Below, piece by piece: positions 36,224-46,089 of a stretch of DNA of 64,000 nucleotides (within the stretch, counting starts at the first letter, position 1; every line of letters begins with the position of its first letter). Where the stretch lies: positions 30,087 through 94,086 of the forward strand of contig NZ_JAANOP010000008.1 in the NCBI RefSeq assembly GCF_011250515.1, given 5' to 3'. The notes beneath the pieces were generated by a model that was given only the letters and a program-made list of their open reading frames with translations, was not told the DNA's origin and did not search any database. The position numbers and the translations under genes were made by a program. This stretch comes from Aquirufa ecclesiirivi. GTDB taxonomy: Bacteria > Bacteroidota > Bacteroidia > Cytophagales > Spirosomataceae.

Positions 36224-36703
36224 ATGTCACAAGCCTATAATCCACCACGAAGAGCTCCTCGTAAAAAATTAAAAATGCCTTTGTTTGGCAATATGGGAAG
36301 TGGTAATTCCAATCATGGAGACAATATGGAATGGGGAGGTAAAAATTTCACCAAACTCGTCTTTATTGTTGGAACCCTGGGCTTATTGGCCCAACTATAT
36401 TTACCGAATCTTTGGTCAGAAAAAATGTATGATACTCAAAGTGAATTGATTGATTTGGATTTAGATGGCTCCATTCGTAAAAAATATACGGATGCCACTA
36501 ACCCCAATGATGTACATTATATTTTGGTTGTCAAACAAAAAGATGGAACACGTCGTAAGTTAGATTTACATATCGCAGACCCTGTGTTTTTTGACCAAGT
36601 AGCTGTTCCACAAAGGCTTAAAAAAGCTAGTGGTTCGCTGGATGTTTTGGTCACACGTTTTTCAAAGCCAGATACCACACTCACAATTAAATTTAAGCCA
36701 TGA
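36224..36703 (+). CDS. Small membrane-anchored protein of unknown function
   Basis: A 159-residue protein I do not recognise. Residues 1-20 are basic (PPRRAPRKKLK), 21-40 are Gly/Asn-rich and probably flexible, and 43-60 form one membrane segment (LVFIVGTLGLLAQLYLP). The remaining 95 residues are soluble with beta-like periodicity (HYILVVKQKDGTRRKLDL, LDVLVTRFSK). With a cytoplasmic basic tail the soluble domain would be periplasmic. It lies 132 nt ahead of secA on the same strand, so a link with secretion is possible but unproven. Confidence 0.65.
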   Translation: MSQAYNPPRRAPRKKLKMPLFGNMGSGNSNHGDNMEWGGKNFTKLVFIVGTLGLLAQLYLPNLWSEKMYDTQSELIDLDLDGSIRKKYTDATNPNDVHYILVVKQKDGTRRKLDLHIADPVFFDQVAVPQRLKKASGSLDVLVTRFSKPDTTLTIKFKP

Positions 36704-36835
36704 TTTCTCTAAAGATCAATCGTATTTTGAAGCATCGTATCACCGCTTAGGTTTAAGTCTAGCGTTTTTTAGAGATTAATTGGTAAATTGCATATTCAAT
36801 TTTAAAATGGCCTAGGTAGGCACACATTCTATACA

Positions 36836-39800
36836 ATGTTATCCATCTTCAGCAAAACAGTAACCAAAATATTTGGAACCAAGTCGGAAAGAGACATCAA
36901 AGCCTTGATGCCGATTGTCGATAAAATAAAAGAAGAGTACGCACGCTTGACGAACATCTCAGACGATGAGTTACGTCAAAAGTCGGCGGACTTCAAATCC
37001 CGTATTCAAGCATTTTTGGCGGATATTGATTCCCAGATTAACACCTTACATACTCAAGGTCAGGCGACAGAAGACATTGATGAGAAGGAAAAATTTTTCC
37101 AGGAAATAGACAAATTAAACCTCGAACGTAATAAGCAATTGGAGGTTGTTTTAAACGAAATTCTTCCAGAGGCTTTCGCTGTTGTGAAAGAAACCGCACG
37201 TCGATTTACCGAGAATAAACAATTGGTTGTTCAAGCCACCATAGAAGATAAATTCATTGCCTCCAAGAAAGCGAATGTCAAAATAGAAGGTGACAAAGCC
37301 ATTTGGGCGAATACCTGGGATGCCGCAGGGAATACCATAACTTGGGATATGATTCATTACGATGTCCAATTGATTGGTGGTATCGTATTGCACCAAGGAA
37401 AAATCTCAGAAATGGGTACTGGAGAGGGTAAAACGTTGGTTTCTACGCTTCCTACCTATTTAAATGCCTTGGCTGGTCGTGGTGTACATATTGTAACAGT
37501 TAATGATTATTTGGCCAAACGTGACTCCGAATGGAATGCCCCTTTATTTGAGTTCCATGGTTTGAGGGTGGATTGTATTGACAAACACGAGCCCAATACG
37601 GAAGAGCGAAGACATGCTTATGCTGCGGATATAACTTATGGTACCAACAATGAGTTTGGCTTTGATTATTTGCGTGATAACATGGCGCGTAGCCTTGAGG
37701 ATCAAGTTCAAAGACCCCATCATTTTGCCATGGTGGATGAGGTTGACTCCGTTTTGATTGATGATGCTCGTACACCTTTGATCATATCTGGCCCAATCCC
37801 TCGCGGAGATGAACAGGAGTTTGACACATTTAATCCACGTGTTCAGAAATTAGTAGAAGCGCAAAAGCAAATTGTGCAAAACTTCTTAGTGGAAGCAAAA
37901 AAACAAATTACTTCAGGTGATAAAAAAGAAGGTGGATTGGCATTATTTAGAGCTTTTCGTGGTTTGCCAAAATCAAAACCTTTGATTAAATTTTTATCTG
38001 AATCAGGCAATAAGCAATTACTTCACGAAACCGAATCCATCTATTTGGCAGAGAATCAAAAATTGATGCCTCAAGCGGATTCCCCTTTATTGTTTACCAT
38101 CGAGGAAAAAAACAATCAAGTCGAGTTAACGGAAAAAGGTTTGGAATTCATGAGTGGAAACACAGAGGATCCTAACTTTTTCGTTTTACCAGACTTATCC
38201 ATCGACTTAAACAAAATTGAGAAAAACAAAGAGCTTTCTGATGCTGATCGTTTATCTCAAAAGGAGCATTTAATCCGTGAATACAATGATAAGGCCAGCC
38301 GAATTCATACCGTTAACCAATTGCTGAAAGCCTATGCTTTATTTGAGAAAGATACCGAATACATCATCGTAGATGGTAAGGTAAAAATCGTGGATGAGCA
38401 AACGGGCCGTGTCATGGAAGGTCGCCGTTATTCAGATGGTTTACATCAAGCGATTGAAGCGAAAGAAGGAGTGAATGTGGAAGATGCATCACAAACGTAT
38501 GCGACCATTACTTTACAAAATTACTTCCGTATGTACCACAAATTAGGTGGTATGACAGGTACTGCTGAAACGGAAGCGGGTGAGTTTTGGACGATTTATA
38601 AATTGGATGTTGTTTCTATTCCAACGAATCGAGTGATTCAAAGAAAAGATGCGGAAGATAAAGTCTACCGTACCGTTCGAGAAAAATACAATGCCGTTGC
38701 GGAAGAAATTCAAGAATTAGTAAACCAAGGTCGTCCTGTACTAGTTGGTACAACTTCCGTTGAAAACTCGGAATTGATCAGTCGACTGTTGACGATTCGT
38801 AAAATTCCACATAATGTATTGAACGCGAAGCAACATGCGCGTGAAGCGGAGATAGTGGCTGAGGCAGGTCAATCGGGTAAGGTGACGATTGCAACCAATA
38901 TGGCTGGACGTGGTACGGATATTAAGTTAAGTCCTGAGTCGAAAGCTGCTGGTGGTTTGGCCATCATTGGTACAGAAAGACATGAATCTAGACGTGTCGA
39001 CAGGCAGTTGCGCGGTCGTGCAGGACGTCAGGGAGATGTGGGTTCATCACAGTTCTTTGTGTCTTTAGAAGATAATTTAATGCGTTTATTTGGTTCAGAC
39101 CGAATTGCAAAAGTAATGGATCGCTTGGGTATGGAAGAGGGTGAAGTTATTCAGCATTCTATGATTACTTCGTCCATTGAAAGAGCTCAAAAGAAGGTAG
39201 AAGAAAACAATTTTGGAATTCGTAAGCGTCTATTGGAATACGATGATGTGATGAACTACCAAAGAAATGCCATTTACAAGCGACGCCAAAATGCCCTTTT
39301 AGGAGAGCGTTTATCTTTGGATATCATCAATACGATGTTCGATGTGTGCCAAGATTTGGTAGGTCAATACACATCGTACAGCGAATTAGAATTAAAGGTA
39401 ATTGAGTTATTGGGTATTGAGCCTCCATTCGCTGAGGAAGATTTTAATCGATTGACTTCTGATGTGAAGATTGAGCGCTTATTCTTGGCTGCGGAAGATC
39501 ATTACAAGAGTAAAAATGATGGCATAGCTAAGCAAGTTATTCAAGTGGCGCAAGAGGCATTACGCCAAGGGTATTCAGGTATTCAAGTTCCTATTACAAA
39601 TGGCAACTGGGTAACAGGTGTGGTGGTGGATGCTCAAAAAACGATCGATTCTCATGGGAAAGAAGTAGTTAAAGAGATGGAGAAATTCATCACTTTGACT
39701 TTAATTGACCAAGAATGGAAAGAGCATTTACGTGAAATGGATGATTTGAAGCAGTCTGTTCAGAATGCGGTATTTGAACAAAAAGATCCATTATTGATCT

Positions 39801-40198
39801 ACAAATTTGAAGCCGTCAATCTATTCCAGCGCTTTGTTTCTCGGGTGAATGTAGATACCATTAGTTTTGTTTTAAAAGCTGAGATACCGGAAATACAACA
39901 AACAAACCAGGCACAGCAAGCGCCAAAAGAAAAAGCACCTAAATTACAACTGAGTAAGGATGAGGCAATCTCTTCCCTATTAGGCGGTTTAGCAGGTGGA
40001 CAAGGAGACGAACAGCAGGAATACCATGACCCTAGTTCACGTAGTGAAGAGCGCATTGCTCCCCGTCATGCTATCAAAATTGCAGATCGTAATCAGCGAG
40101 TTACGGTGCAATACCGAGATGGTTCAACGAAGGAGCATGTTAAATACAAAACGGTGGAGCAAGATGTGGAAAGTGGTGAAGCCGTTGTAATCGCCTAA
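36836..40198 (+). CDS. secA: Preprotein translocase ATPase SecA
   Basis: The motor of the Sec pathway. NBD1 has Walker A in MGTGEGKTLV (about residues 193-202) and DEVDSVLIDDART near 300; NBD2 has GTTSVENSE, ATNMAGRGTDIKL and RQLRGRAGRQGD. The helical wing and scaffold follow. At 1120 residues it is long, as usual in Bacteroidota, with inserts in the N-terminal 150 residues and after the DEVD box (about 330-430, Lys/Gln-rich). The C-terminus ends in an acidic ESGEAVVIA tail, and I see no CxC...CH zinc motif, so SecB-type contacts via zinc are unlikely. Ends at a terminator. Confidence 0.95.
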   Translation: MLSIFSKTVTKIFGTKSERDIKALMPIVDKIKEEYARLTNISDDELRQKSADFKSRIQAFLADIDSQINTLHTQGQATEDIDEKEKFFQEIDKLNLERNKQLEVVLNEILPEAFAVVKETARRFTENKQLVVQATIEDKFIASKKANVKIEGDKAIWANTWDAAGNTITWDMIHYDVQLIGGIVLHQGKISEMGTGEGKTLVSTLPTYLNALAGRGVHIVTVNDYLAKRDSEWNAPLFEFHGLRVDCIDKHEPNTEERRHAYAADITYGTNNEFGFDYLRDNMARSLEDQVQRPHHFAMVDEVDSVLIDDARTPLIISGPIPRGDEQEFDTFNPRVQKLVEAQKQIVQNFLVEAKKQITSGDKKEGGLALFRAFRGLPKSKPLIKFLSESGNKQLLHETESIYLAENQKLMPQADSPLLFTIEEKNNQVELTEKGLEFMSGNTEDPNFFVLPDLSIDLNKIEKNKELSDADRLSQKEHLIREYNDKASRIHTVNQLLKAYALFEKDTEYIIVDGKVKIVDEQTGRVMEGRRYSDGLHQAIEAKEGVNVEDASQTYATITLQNYFRMYHKLGGMTGTAETEAGEFWTIYKLDVVSIPTNRVIQRKDAEDKVYRTVREKYNAVAEEIQELVNQGRPVLVGTTSVENSELISRLLTIRKIPHNVLNAKQHAREAEIVAEAGQSGKVTIATNMAGRGTDIKLSPESKAAGGLAIIGTERHESRRVDRQLRGRAGRQGDVGSSQFFVSLEDNLMRLFGSDRIAKVMDRLGMEEGEVIQHSMITSSIERAQKKVEENNFGIRKRLLEYDDVMNYQRNAIYKRRQNALLGERLSLDIINTMFDVCQDLVGQYTSYSELELKVIELLGIEPPFAEEDFNRLTSDVKIERLFLAAEDHYKSKNDGIAKQVIQVAQEALRQGYSGIQVPITNGNWVTGVVVDAQKTIDSHGKEVVKEMEKFITLTLIDQEWKEHLREMDDLKQSVQNAVFEQKDPLLIYKFEAVNLFQRFVSRVNVDTISFVLKAEIPEIQQTNQAQQAPKEKAPKLQLSKDEAISSLLGGLAGGQGDEQQEYHDPSSRSEERIAPRHAIKIADRNQRVTVQYRDGSTKEHVKYKTVEQDVESGEAVVIA

Positions 40199-40218
40199 AA
40201 AGCGAATTATCTTGAATA

Positions 40219-40270
40219 GGTGGTTAGTTTTTAGCACGATGATAGGCTGAAAGACTAACCACTTTTTTTT
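40219..40270 (+). terminator. Terminator after secA
   Basis: GTGGTTAGT / ACTAACCAC stem with a 25-nt loop followed by eight T residues. Confidence 0.82.
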
Positions 40271-40370
40271 ATGAAGTATAGTATTAAAGATGCTTAATTT
40301 TATGGTTTTGTTTAAATAGTTAAACAATTATCTAAATAATAAAATTCTATAAACCCATTTAACTACATTT

Positions 40371-40928
40371 ATGCCCTTCAAAAATCAAATTTTAACAGAT
40401 CCTCTTAAAGGTGATATTTATGAGTTTTTAGAAACAGCTCAAGATAGTCAAGGAGAACGAGTGAGCATCAAAATGACCGTCAAGACGAAAGGGCAAATAG
40501 TTCCCATGCATTTGCACATGCTTCAAGATGAACACTTTACGGTATTGAGCGGTCAACTTACTGTACTACACGAAGGCAAATCTCAAGTATTACAAGCTGG
40601 AGAAAGTATCAGTTTAGCAAAAAAGGAGGTACATAATCATTTCAATAATCATGATGAGCCCGTGGAATTCATTCAGACTGTCAGTCCAGCCTTGGACTTT
40701 GATTATTTCATTGAAAATCTAATTAATTATACGATAGACCATCAGATTAAGGGAGGCAAATATGGCTTGATTCAACAATTGGTGACTTCCAAATATATGG
40801 ATAGTAAAAGTTATGTAGCAGGTATTCCTATTCCGGTTCAAAAGTTATTGATGAATGTGGTTGGTCCTATTGCGAAGCTATTTGGTGTGAAAGCTTTGTA
40901 TGCGGAATATTGTGGGGTAAATAAATAA
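40371..40928 (+). CDS. Cupin-domain protein
   Basis: A 185-residue protein with one cupin barrel at about 25-110. The metal motif 1 is MHLHMLQDEHFTVLSGQ (His, His, Glu) and motif 2 is KKEVHNHFNN. The C-terminal 70 residues form a helical extension with LPVQKLLMNV-like hydrophobic content. Such proteins bind small ligands or act as isomerases or dioxygenases; no substrate can be named. It is a single-gene unit between the secA terminator and a palindromic repeat. Confidence 0.8.
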   Translation: MPFKNQILTDPLKGDIYEFLETAQDSQGERVSIKMTVKTKGQIVPMHLHMLQDEHFTVLSGQLTVLHEGKSQVLQAGESISLAKKEVHNHFNNHDEPVEFIQTVSPALDFDYFIENLINYTIDHQIKGGKYGLIQQLVTSKYMDSKSYVAGIPIPVQKLLMNVVGPIAKLFGVKALYAEYCGVNK

Positions 40929-40932
40929 AAAA

Positions 40933-40985
40933 TTAACGCATTTCTAACGCTGGCAAGGTTTGGAACCTTGACAGCGTTGCGTTAA
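40933..40985. repeat. Nested intergenic palindrome, copy 2
   Basis: Outer arms TTAACGC / GCGTTAA surround AACGCTGGCAAGGTT / AACCTTGACAGCGTT. Compared with copy 1 at 14641, the inner arms are identical, the loop is changed and the outer arms are changed on both sides so that they still pair. Confidence 0.75.
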
Positions 40986-41155
40986 CGATTAAATTTTCAC
41001 ATATATTGTCCAATATATTGATATTAAAAACACCTTACTATTGCAATGATAATCAGACATTACTACCTTATTCCACTATAAAAAATAGATTCAGAACATG
41101 TGAATACAAAACTTCCAAGAATAGTATATTGCAGTCATGTGATCAATCCAATAAC

Positions 41156-42679
41156 ATGAAATATAGCCTATACCTATTTATACTCATCAAATTCATTCTC
41201 CAATATACGCTCATTGATTCAAGCTATGACTTACAAAGAGATGAGTATTTACATCTAGATCAAGCCCACCATTTGGCATGGGGATACATGTCGGTGCCAC
41301 CATTCACATCTTGGATATCCTGGCTTATATTACAATTGGGCAATCAAGTGTTTTGGATACATTTCTTCCCGGCTTTATTTGGAGCATTAACTATTGTAGT
41401 CGTTTGGAAGACGATCGAATCATTAGGGGGTCGACATTTTGCTTTGTACTTAGGTGCCATTTCGGTGTTACTCTCCGCCATTCTACGTTTAAATACACTT
41501 TTTCAACCTAATTCATTTGATGTGTTGGCATGGACAACGTGTTACTATTTAATCATTCGATTTATACAAACAGATCAATCCAAATGGCTATACTATTTAG
41601 CTATCGTATGGGCATTGGGCTTTTTAAATAAGTATAATATCATCTTTCTAGTTTTGGGTCTTTTACCCGCCATCATATTATCCGAACATCGTAAAATATT
41701 GGCTCAAAAGCGTTTTTATATTGCCATGTTCGTTGGCCTATTAATCATTCTGCCCAATCTACTTTGGCAATACCAACATCATTTCCCTGTAATTCAACAC
41801 ATGAAACTATTATCCAAGATTCAATTAGTTCATGTTAACCGCTTGGATTTCTTATCATCTCAAATTCTGTTTTTTGTTGGATCATTTTTTGTTCTCATTG
41901 CCTCAATTTGGTCATTACTATTTTATCCTCCATTTAAAAAATTTCGATTCTTATTTTGGAACCTGATTTTCACATTAGCTATATTCACCTATTTTAAGGC
42001 CAAAGATTACTATGCCATTGGCCTTTATCCTATCTATTTGTCTTTTGGCTCTGTTTATATTGCTTTTGTCCTACAATCAGGATGGAGAAAATATGTGCAA
42101 ATCATTGCTTTAGCATTACCATGTTTGGCCTTTATACCCATGTATCAGTACATTTTCCCCAATAAATCAGCTAGCCTGATCATTCAGGATCCAGAACCAT
42201 ACCAGAAATTGGGTCTTCTTCATTGGGAAGATGGCAAAGATCACCACTTACCTCAGGATTTTGCCGATATGTTAGGCTGGAAAGCATTAGCTCAAAAATT
42301 AGATTCGGTCGTGGCAACTCTTCCTCCATCAAGCTTAGATAGTACCATCATCTTATGTGACAACTATGGACAGGCTGGAGCAATCAATTATTATACTCAA
42401 AATAAATCCATCACTGCCTACTCCATGAACGCTGATTATGCCCAATGGATACCACTCAAACAACCCATGAAACATGTCATTCTTGTGAAAGAATATGACG
42501 ACGAAGACCCAAACAGAACAGAAGAAAGACCTTTATTTGATACCATTTATTTGGCTGGAGAACATGTGAATTCGTTAGCCAGAGAACACAAAATATCTAT
42601 TTATGTATTGAAAAATGCCAAAATCAATATTAACAAACGTGTGCAAGATGAAGTCGATGAAGCCTTACTTCCAGAATAA
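41156..42679 (+). CDS. GT39/PMT-type membrane glycosyltransferase (ArnT-like)
   Basis: A GT-C-fold enzyme of 507 residues with about eleven membrane segments. The first periplasmic loop has the acidic motif DLQRDEYLHLDQAHHLAWGYMS (split: the RDE is the likely catalytic/metal site) followed by PPFTSW, typical of the GT39/PMT_2 family, which moves sugars from polyprenyl phosphates onto lipids or proteins. The C-terminal 130 residues are a periplasmic domain. The frame opens at 41006, but the ATG at 41156 (MKYSLYLFILIKF) places a membrane helix at the start, as usual. Confidence 0.85.
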   Translation: MKYSLYLFILIKFILQYTLIDSSYDLQRDEYLHLDQAHHLAWGYMSVPPFTSWISWLILQLGNQVFWIHFFPALFGALTIVVVWKTIESLGGRHFALYLGAISVLLSAILRLNTLFQPNSFDVLAWTTCYYLIIRFIQTDQSKWLYYLAIVWALGFLNKYNIIFLVLGLLPAIILSEHRKILAQKRFYIAMFVGLLIILPNLLWQYQHHFPVIQHMKLLSKIQLVHVNRLDFLSSQILFFVGSFFVLIASIWSLLFYPPFKKFRFLFWNLIFTLAIFTYFKAKDYYAIGLYPIYLSFGSVYIAFVLQSGWRKYVQIIALALPCLAFIPMYQYIFPNKSASLIIQDPEPYQKLGLLHWEDGKDHHLPQDFADMLGWKALAQKLDSVVATLPPSSLDSTIILCDNYGQAGAINYYTQNKSITAYSMNADYAQWIPLKQPMKHVILVKEYDDEDPNRTEERPLFDTIYLAGEHVNSLAREHKISIYVLKNAKININKRVQDEVDEALLPE

Positions 42680-42947
42680 CAAAATAAACTTCTAACGTAA
42701 AATGAAACTTCTATTTACTACATTTTGATGAAGTTGGGTAAGCTGAAAATCAAAAAATAGTGCCCCTACCTTATCTATGCATGTATTCGGTATGAAAGAA
42801 GTGTCATCCACCTGCTTGGAAAACGTTTAATATTGATTAAATAGGCCATTGGTAATAATTTGTACTAAAGTAACCGCTCAATGACATTTAAAACCCAGAA
42901 AATTTGACTTATTATTAGCAAGAAATCAACATCTACCTAATAACCCC
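42680..42947. other. Intergenic region without visible feature
   Basis: About 270 nt between two plus-strand genes. No hairpin terminator, consensus promoter, repeat or small ORF with a convincing start was seen. Confidence 0.5.
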
Positions 42948-43565
42948 ATGAAGAGCTTTCACCCCTATTTTTTGCCGACATTACTAACTCATTATCCACA
43001 AAAAGCGAGTGAAATCGTGGCAAAGATGGACCGATTATATCCTGAAATCTATGATGTTAGTTTAGCTACTTCAAAGAACCCCATCGACAAAAGACTTTCT
43101 TTCAGTGCCTATTTTTTAGCCATGATTCAAAGCTTGGATGAAAAAGGAGAAAGCTATGAGCAGATTCGACAGGTGTGTCTTGAAGTTGCCCATGATTTCG
43201 TTCAACCCAAAAATACTTTCCAAGCACTCATTAAAAAATGGCCATCCTACTTCATTCAAACTTGGCTTGGAAAATTATTGGTTCAAAACTTGAAAAAAGA
43301 AGCTGAAAAACCTGGTCACCTGGATGGTTTTGTGGCACGTATCATCACTGAAAAAAATGCAACACACGGTTTGGGCTACGGCATTGATATTCTAGAATGC
43401 GGTATTTGCAAGCAATTTCAGAAAAGAAATTACCAACGATTTACCTCCATTTTATGCGAGGTGGATCATATGACAACAAGTTTGGCTGGATTAGAAATGA
43501 TTCGACAAGGCACGATTGCTTTAGGAGCTGAGTTTTGCGATTTTAGGTATAAAAAAATAAGTTAA
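42948..43565 (+). CDS. L-2-amino-thiazoline-4-carboxylic acid hydrolase-like protein
   Basis: A 205-residue protein resembling the ATC hydrolase family (PF14196). The C-terminal part has the characteristic chain LECGICKQF, LCEVDHM and IRQGTIALGAEFCDFRY, with conserved Cys, Asp and Arg. The founding enzyme opens the thiazoline ring on the way to L-cysteine, but most family members are uncharacterised, so the substrate is uncertain. It is convergent with proB with only 5 nt between the genes. Confidence 0.7.
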   Translation: MKSFHPYFLPTLLTHYPQKASEIVAKMDRLYPEIYDVSLATSKNPIDKRLSFSAYFLAMIQSLDEKGESYEQIRQVCLEVAHDFVQPKNTFQALIKKWPSYFIQTWLGKLLVQNLKKEAEKPGHLDGFVARIITEKNATHGLGYGIDILECGICKQFQKRNYQRFTSILCEVDHMTTSLAGLEMIRQGTIALGAEFCDFRYKKIS

Positions 43566-43570
43566 TTTCT

Positions 43571-44599
43571 CTACCAAAGAACAATATCATCGGCATTTGC
43601 CACCTCCATACTACCAGCAGAAGCTGTCAATTCAGACTTAGAACAACGAGCACGTGCAATAGCAATAGGTATTTTATTGACATCCAGTAATTCGATTACT
43701 TCTCCCTTTTCAAAATCTCCAAGAAACTCCAATACTCCTACTGAGAGTAAACTTTTACGTTGAGAAACAGCCTTTACTGCTCCTTTATCTAACACCGCTT
43801 TACCCCGTATCAAAGACCCCGTAGCCAACCATTTTTGTCGGGCATTAAGTGAAGCCTCTTGAGCTTCAAATACCGTCCCAATCTTTTCATTCAAAGCATC
43901 CACAATTCCCTCCCCTTGCTCTAAACCAAATATAACCACCTTGATTCCTAATCGAGTGGCCATCCGAGTAAAGGTTAATTTGGAAATCATTCCACCCAAA
44001 CCAGAACTGGATTTATCTGTACTTACTACACTTAAGACCTCTGAATCTATTTCCTTAACATGTCGAATGATCTTTCCTTCTCCATCCAAAAGTCCGCCCA
44101 CTGAAGTTGAAATCAACAATTTACTTGCTCCAAAACCCGTAGCAATCAAAGTAGCTAATTCATCATTATCCGAAAATTTCAACTCCACATTACTGACCAC
44201 ATCATTCTCATTGGCAATAGGAATAACCCCATTTTTCCAAAGTTCTTGATAGGTCTCTTTCAATTGCAAAAACTGACCTCTCTGAGAAAAATGATGTCGT
44301 TCACATAAACTTTGAGCAATAGAAATACCATATTTCTGAAAATAATCATTGTACTTGGCTATCAGAATAGGATTACCTACTGCGGCAGCGGCTTTACGTT
44401 CCGACAAGCTTCCTTTGTAATTTTTAAAGACCGATTTACCTGCAGCCACGGCCCCACTGGAAACTAATACAATGTGGAATTTCGGCTGTAATTGAGCGAC
44501 TTGTGAAGCAATTTTTTCCAAGGTTTGCTCATTAACATCCCCATTGGCATGCGTGATGGAAGAAGATCCGAATTTTATTACCAGTATAGGTTTTGACAT
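43571..44599 (-). CDS. proB: Glutamate 5-kinase
   Basis: First step of proline synthesis from glutamate. The amino-acid kinase domain starts with KPILVIKFGSSSITH and holds VLVSSGAVAAGK, IPIANENDVV and SGLGGMISKLTFTRMA. A PUA domain follows (about 265-342, RGKAVLDKGAVKAV and FEKGEVIELLD), as in the long bacterial form. The frame opens at 44749, but the first 50 residues are low-complexity from repeat DNA (GAATGTA words), so the ATG at 44599 is used. proA is not adjacent. Confidence 0.93.
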   Translation of the reverse strand: MSKPILVIKFGSSSITHANGDVNEQTLEKIASQVAQLQPKFHIVLVSSGAVAAGKSVFKNYKGSLSERKAAAAVGNPILIAKYNDYFQKYGISIAQSLCERHHFSQRGQFLQLKETYQELWKNGVIPIANENDVVSNVELKFSDNDELATLIATGFGASKLLISTSVGGLLDGEGKIIRHVKEIDSEVLSVVSTDKSSSGLGGMISKLTFTRMATRLGIKVVIFGLEQGEGIVDALNEKIGTVFEAQEASLNARQKWLATGSLIRGKAVLDKGAVKAVSQRKSLLSVGVLEFLGDFEKGEVIELLDVNKIPIAIARARCSKSELTASAGSMEVANADDIVLW

Positions 44600-44639
44600 A
44601 TGGAACGAAATATTCCTGCAATTTAAGCAATTGAATCCA

Positions 44640-44700
44640 TTCTTAGGAATGTAGCATGAAAATGAAGAATGTAAAATGTAGAATGTAAAATGTAGGATTT
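44640..44700. repeat. GAATGTA-rich patch upstream of proB
   Basis: Several imperfect copies of AATGTA(G/A)AATGTA. The same words occur near 55284, 55964 and 57172 and, inverted, in the tandem array at 55387. Confidence 0.6.
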
Positions 44701-44792
44701 TTTTATAAAAAGAAAACTTTCTAAGATTTTGAAATTTTATAGAAGCCATTTAACTTACTGGTATAAGCTTCAACCTACTCATTATCAATCAT

Positions 44793-45239
44793 ATGGAAAC
44801 AGACAACTCGATTAAACAGCAGGCCGACAAATTGATTTTCCTAGGAATATTCTTGTTCTTTTTGGGATTGGTCATAGGGCTATTAATTCCCATTCTAGCT
44901 AAGCCGAGAATAGGTTTATCCTCTCATTTAGAAGGAGTTATGAATGGGATGTTCTTGGTCATATTGGGACTCATTTGGAACCGTTTATCTCTTTCCAAAT
45001 TCTGGTTAAAAACATCTTTTCAATTGGCCATTTTGGGGACCTATCTCAATTTTTTAACCATTGGATTAGCGGCAGCTACAGGTGCGGGGAAATTACTGCC
45101 CATAGCAGGAGGAACAGAACAAGGATCTTTTATCGAATCTTTGATTACCATGGGCTTAATTTCCGTGACCATTTCCATGCTCCTTGTTTGCATTTTGGTC
45201 ATGAAAGGATTGGTCAATCAAAGCTTGAATAAAAGCTAA
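44793..45239 (+). CDS. Hydroxylaminobenzene mutase-like membrane protein
   Basis: A 148-residue protein with four membrane segments. The segments GLVIGLLIPILAKPRIGLSSH (split), HLEGVMNGMFLVILGLIW and the mid YLNFLTIGLAAATGAGK resemble HabA/HabB hydroxylaminobenzene mutases, as I remember that family. Related proteins are also labelled 'hydrogenase' in databases without evidence. Whether it acts on aromatic hydroxylamines here is unknown. It is convergent with aat with 14 nt between. Confidence 0.5.
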   Translation: METDNSIKQQADKLIFLGIFLFFLGLVIGLLIPILAKPRIGLSSHLEGVMNGMFLVILGLIWNRLSLSKFWLKTSFQLAILGTYLNFLTIGLAAATGAGKLLPIAGGTEQGSFIESLITMGLISVTISMLLVCILVMKGLVNQSLNKS

Positions 45240-45253
45240 ATTGCATATAAAAT

Positions 45254-45865
45254 TTAATAGTCTTTTCCAGGTAATTCAAATTGGCAAGTCTGTTTAAGGG
45301 CCTTGGCCAAGCGACTTTTATATTCTTTTCTGCTGATTTCAATGGCTCCATATCGAAGTACATTATCATTCATAAACTGAGTATCCAATAAGGAATATCC
45401 ATGCTCACGGAGCATTATCATTAAATAATGAAAGGCGACTTTAGAAGCATTGGATACCAAACTAAACATAGATTCTCCAAAATAAGCACCACCCAAAGCA
45501 ACTCCATAGAGCCCTCCTACCAATTTTCCGTCTAAAAAGGCTTCTACCGAGTGCGCAAAACCTCGATGAAAAAGTTGGGTATATAACTGTATAATTTCTT
45601 CTGAAATCCATGTTTCAGAGTCTGAAGATCGAGGTGCGGCACAACAGCGCATCACCGCCTCAAACTGGGTGTCAATACGTATTTCAAAGAGATGCTTATT
45701 GATGACAGAACGCAAAGATTGAGCAGGTTTATAAGTTTCAATCGGAATGATGGCCCTTGGATCTGGACTATACCAATAAATTTCACCCTCTTCTGCCATC
45801 GGAAAAACTCCTTTGGTATAGGCGTAAATTAATTGTTCAACCGATAATACTTTATCCTCTTCCAT
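45254..45865 (-). CDS. aat: Leucyl/phenylalanyl-tRNA-protein transferase
   Basis: Adds Leu or Phe to proteins with N-terminal Arg or Lys, marking them for ClpS/ClpAP (N-degron pathway). The 203 residues start with YAYTKGVFPMAEEGEIYWYSPDPRAIIP (split), the family start, and contain HSVEAFLDGKLVGGLYGVALGGAYFGESMFS in two parts and LLDTQFMND. Length is standard (about 200-230). Single-gene unit. Confidence 0.94.
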   Translation of the reverse strand: MEEDKVLSVEQLIYAYTKGVFPMAEEGEIYWYSPDPRAIIPIETYKPAQSLRSVINKHLFEIRIDTQFEAVMRCCAAPRSSDSETWISEEIIQLYTQLFHRGFAHSVEAFLDGKLVGGLYGVALGGAYFGESMFSLVSNASKVAFHYLMIMLREHGYSLLDTQFMNDNVLRYGAIEISRKEYKSRLAKALKQTCQFELPGKDY

Positions 45866-45989
45866 GAAATAATTTGGAGATTATTCGCATTTCCCCGCTG
45901 AATTTCTGAAATTGCGAGCTAATTAGGACAAACTTAGGACGAGCATCCTGGTTTACAAAAAGAATGCAGATAAAATTATTATTCGTACA

Positions 45990-46089
45990 TCTTACTTCTC
46001 CTATCCGACGAAGGCGACGATACATCTTTAGGGTATGATCCCCTAGGGACCTGAGGAATGCTATTGTTTAAATTTTATCGTCGTTAAGA
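45990..46089 (+). promoter_or_regulatory. Leader region and possible leader peptide of the arg operon
   Basis: A nine-codon ORF (ATG 46058, TAA 46085-46087) encodes MLLFKFYRR and stops 2 nt before the ATG of the first arg gene. Two Arg codons sit right before its stop. Upstream, 46030-46056 contains the words GGGTATGATCCCCTAGGGAC, which can form a small stem. Arg-Arg codons ahead of an arginine operon are what an attenuating or stalling leader would have, but this could be chance. Confidence 0.35.

Noticed and set aside
37500..37775. Antisense ORFs within secA
   Set aside because: They are shadows of a strongly conserved gene and lack any own signal.
41006..41155. 50-residue N-terminal extension of the GT39 protein
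   Set aside because: Hydrophilic sequence without family similarity; the first membrane helix starts right after the ATG at 41156.
44600..44749. 50-residue N-terminal extension of proB
   Set aside because: Encoded by GAATGTA repeat DNA with Phe/Tyr/His-rich low complexity; the kinase domain starts exactly at the ATG at 44599.
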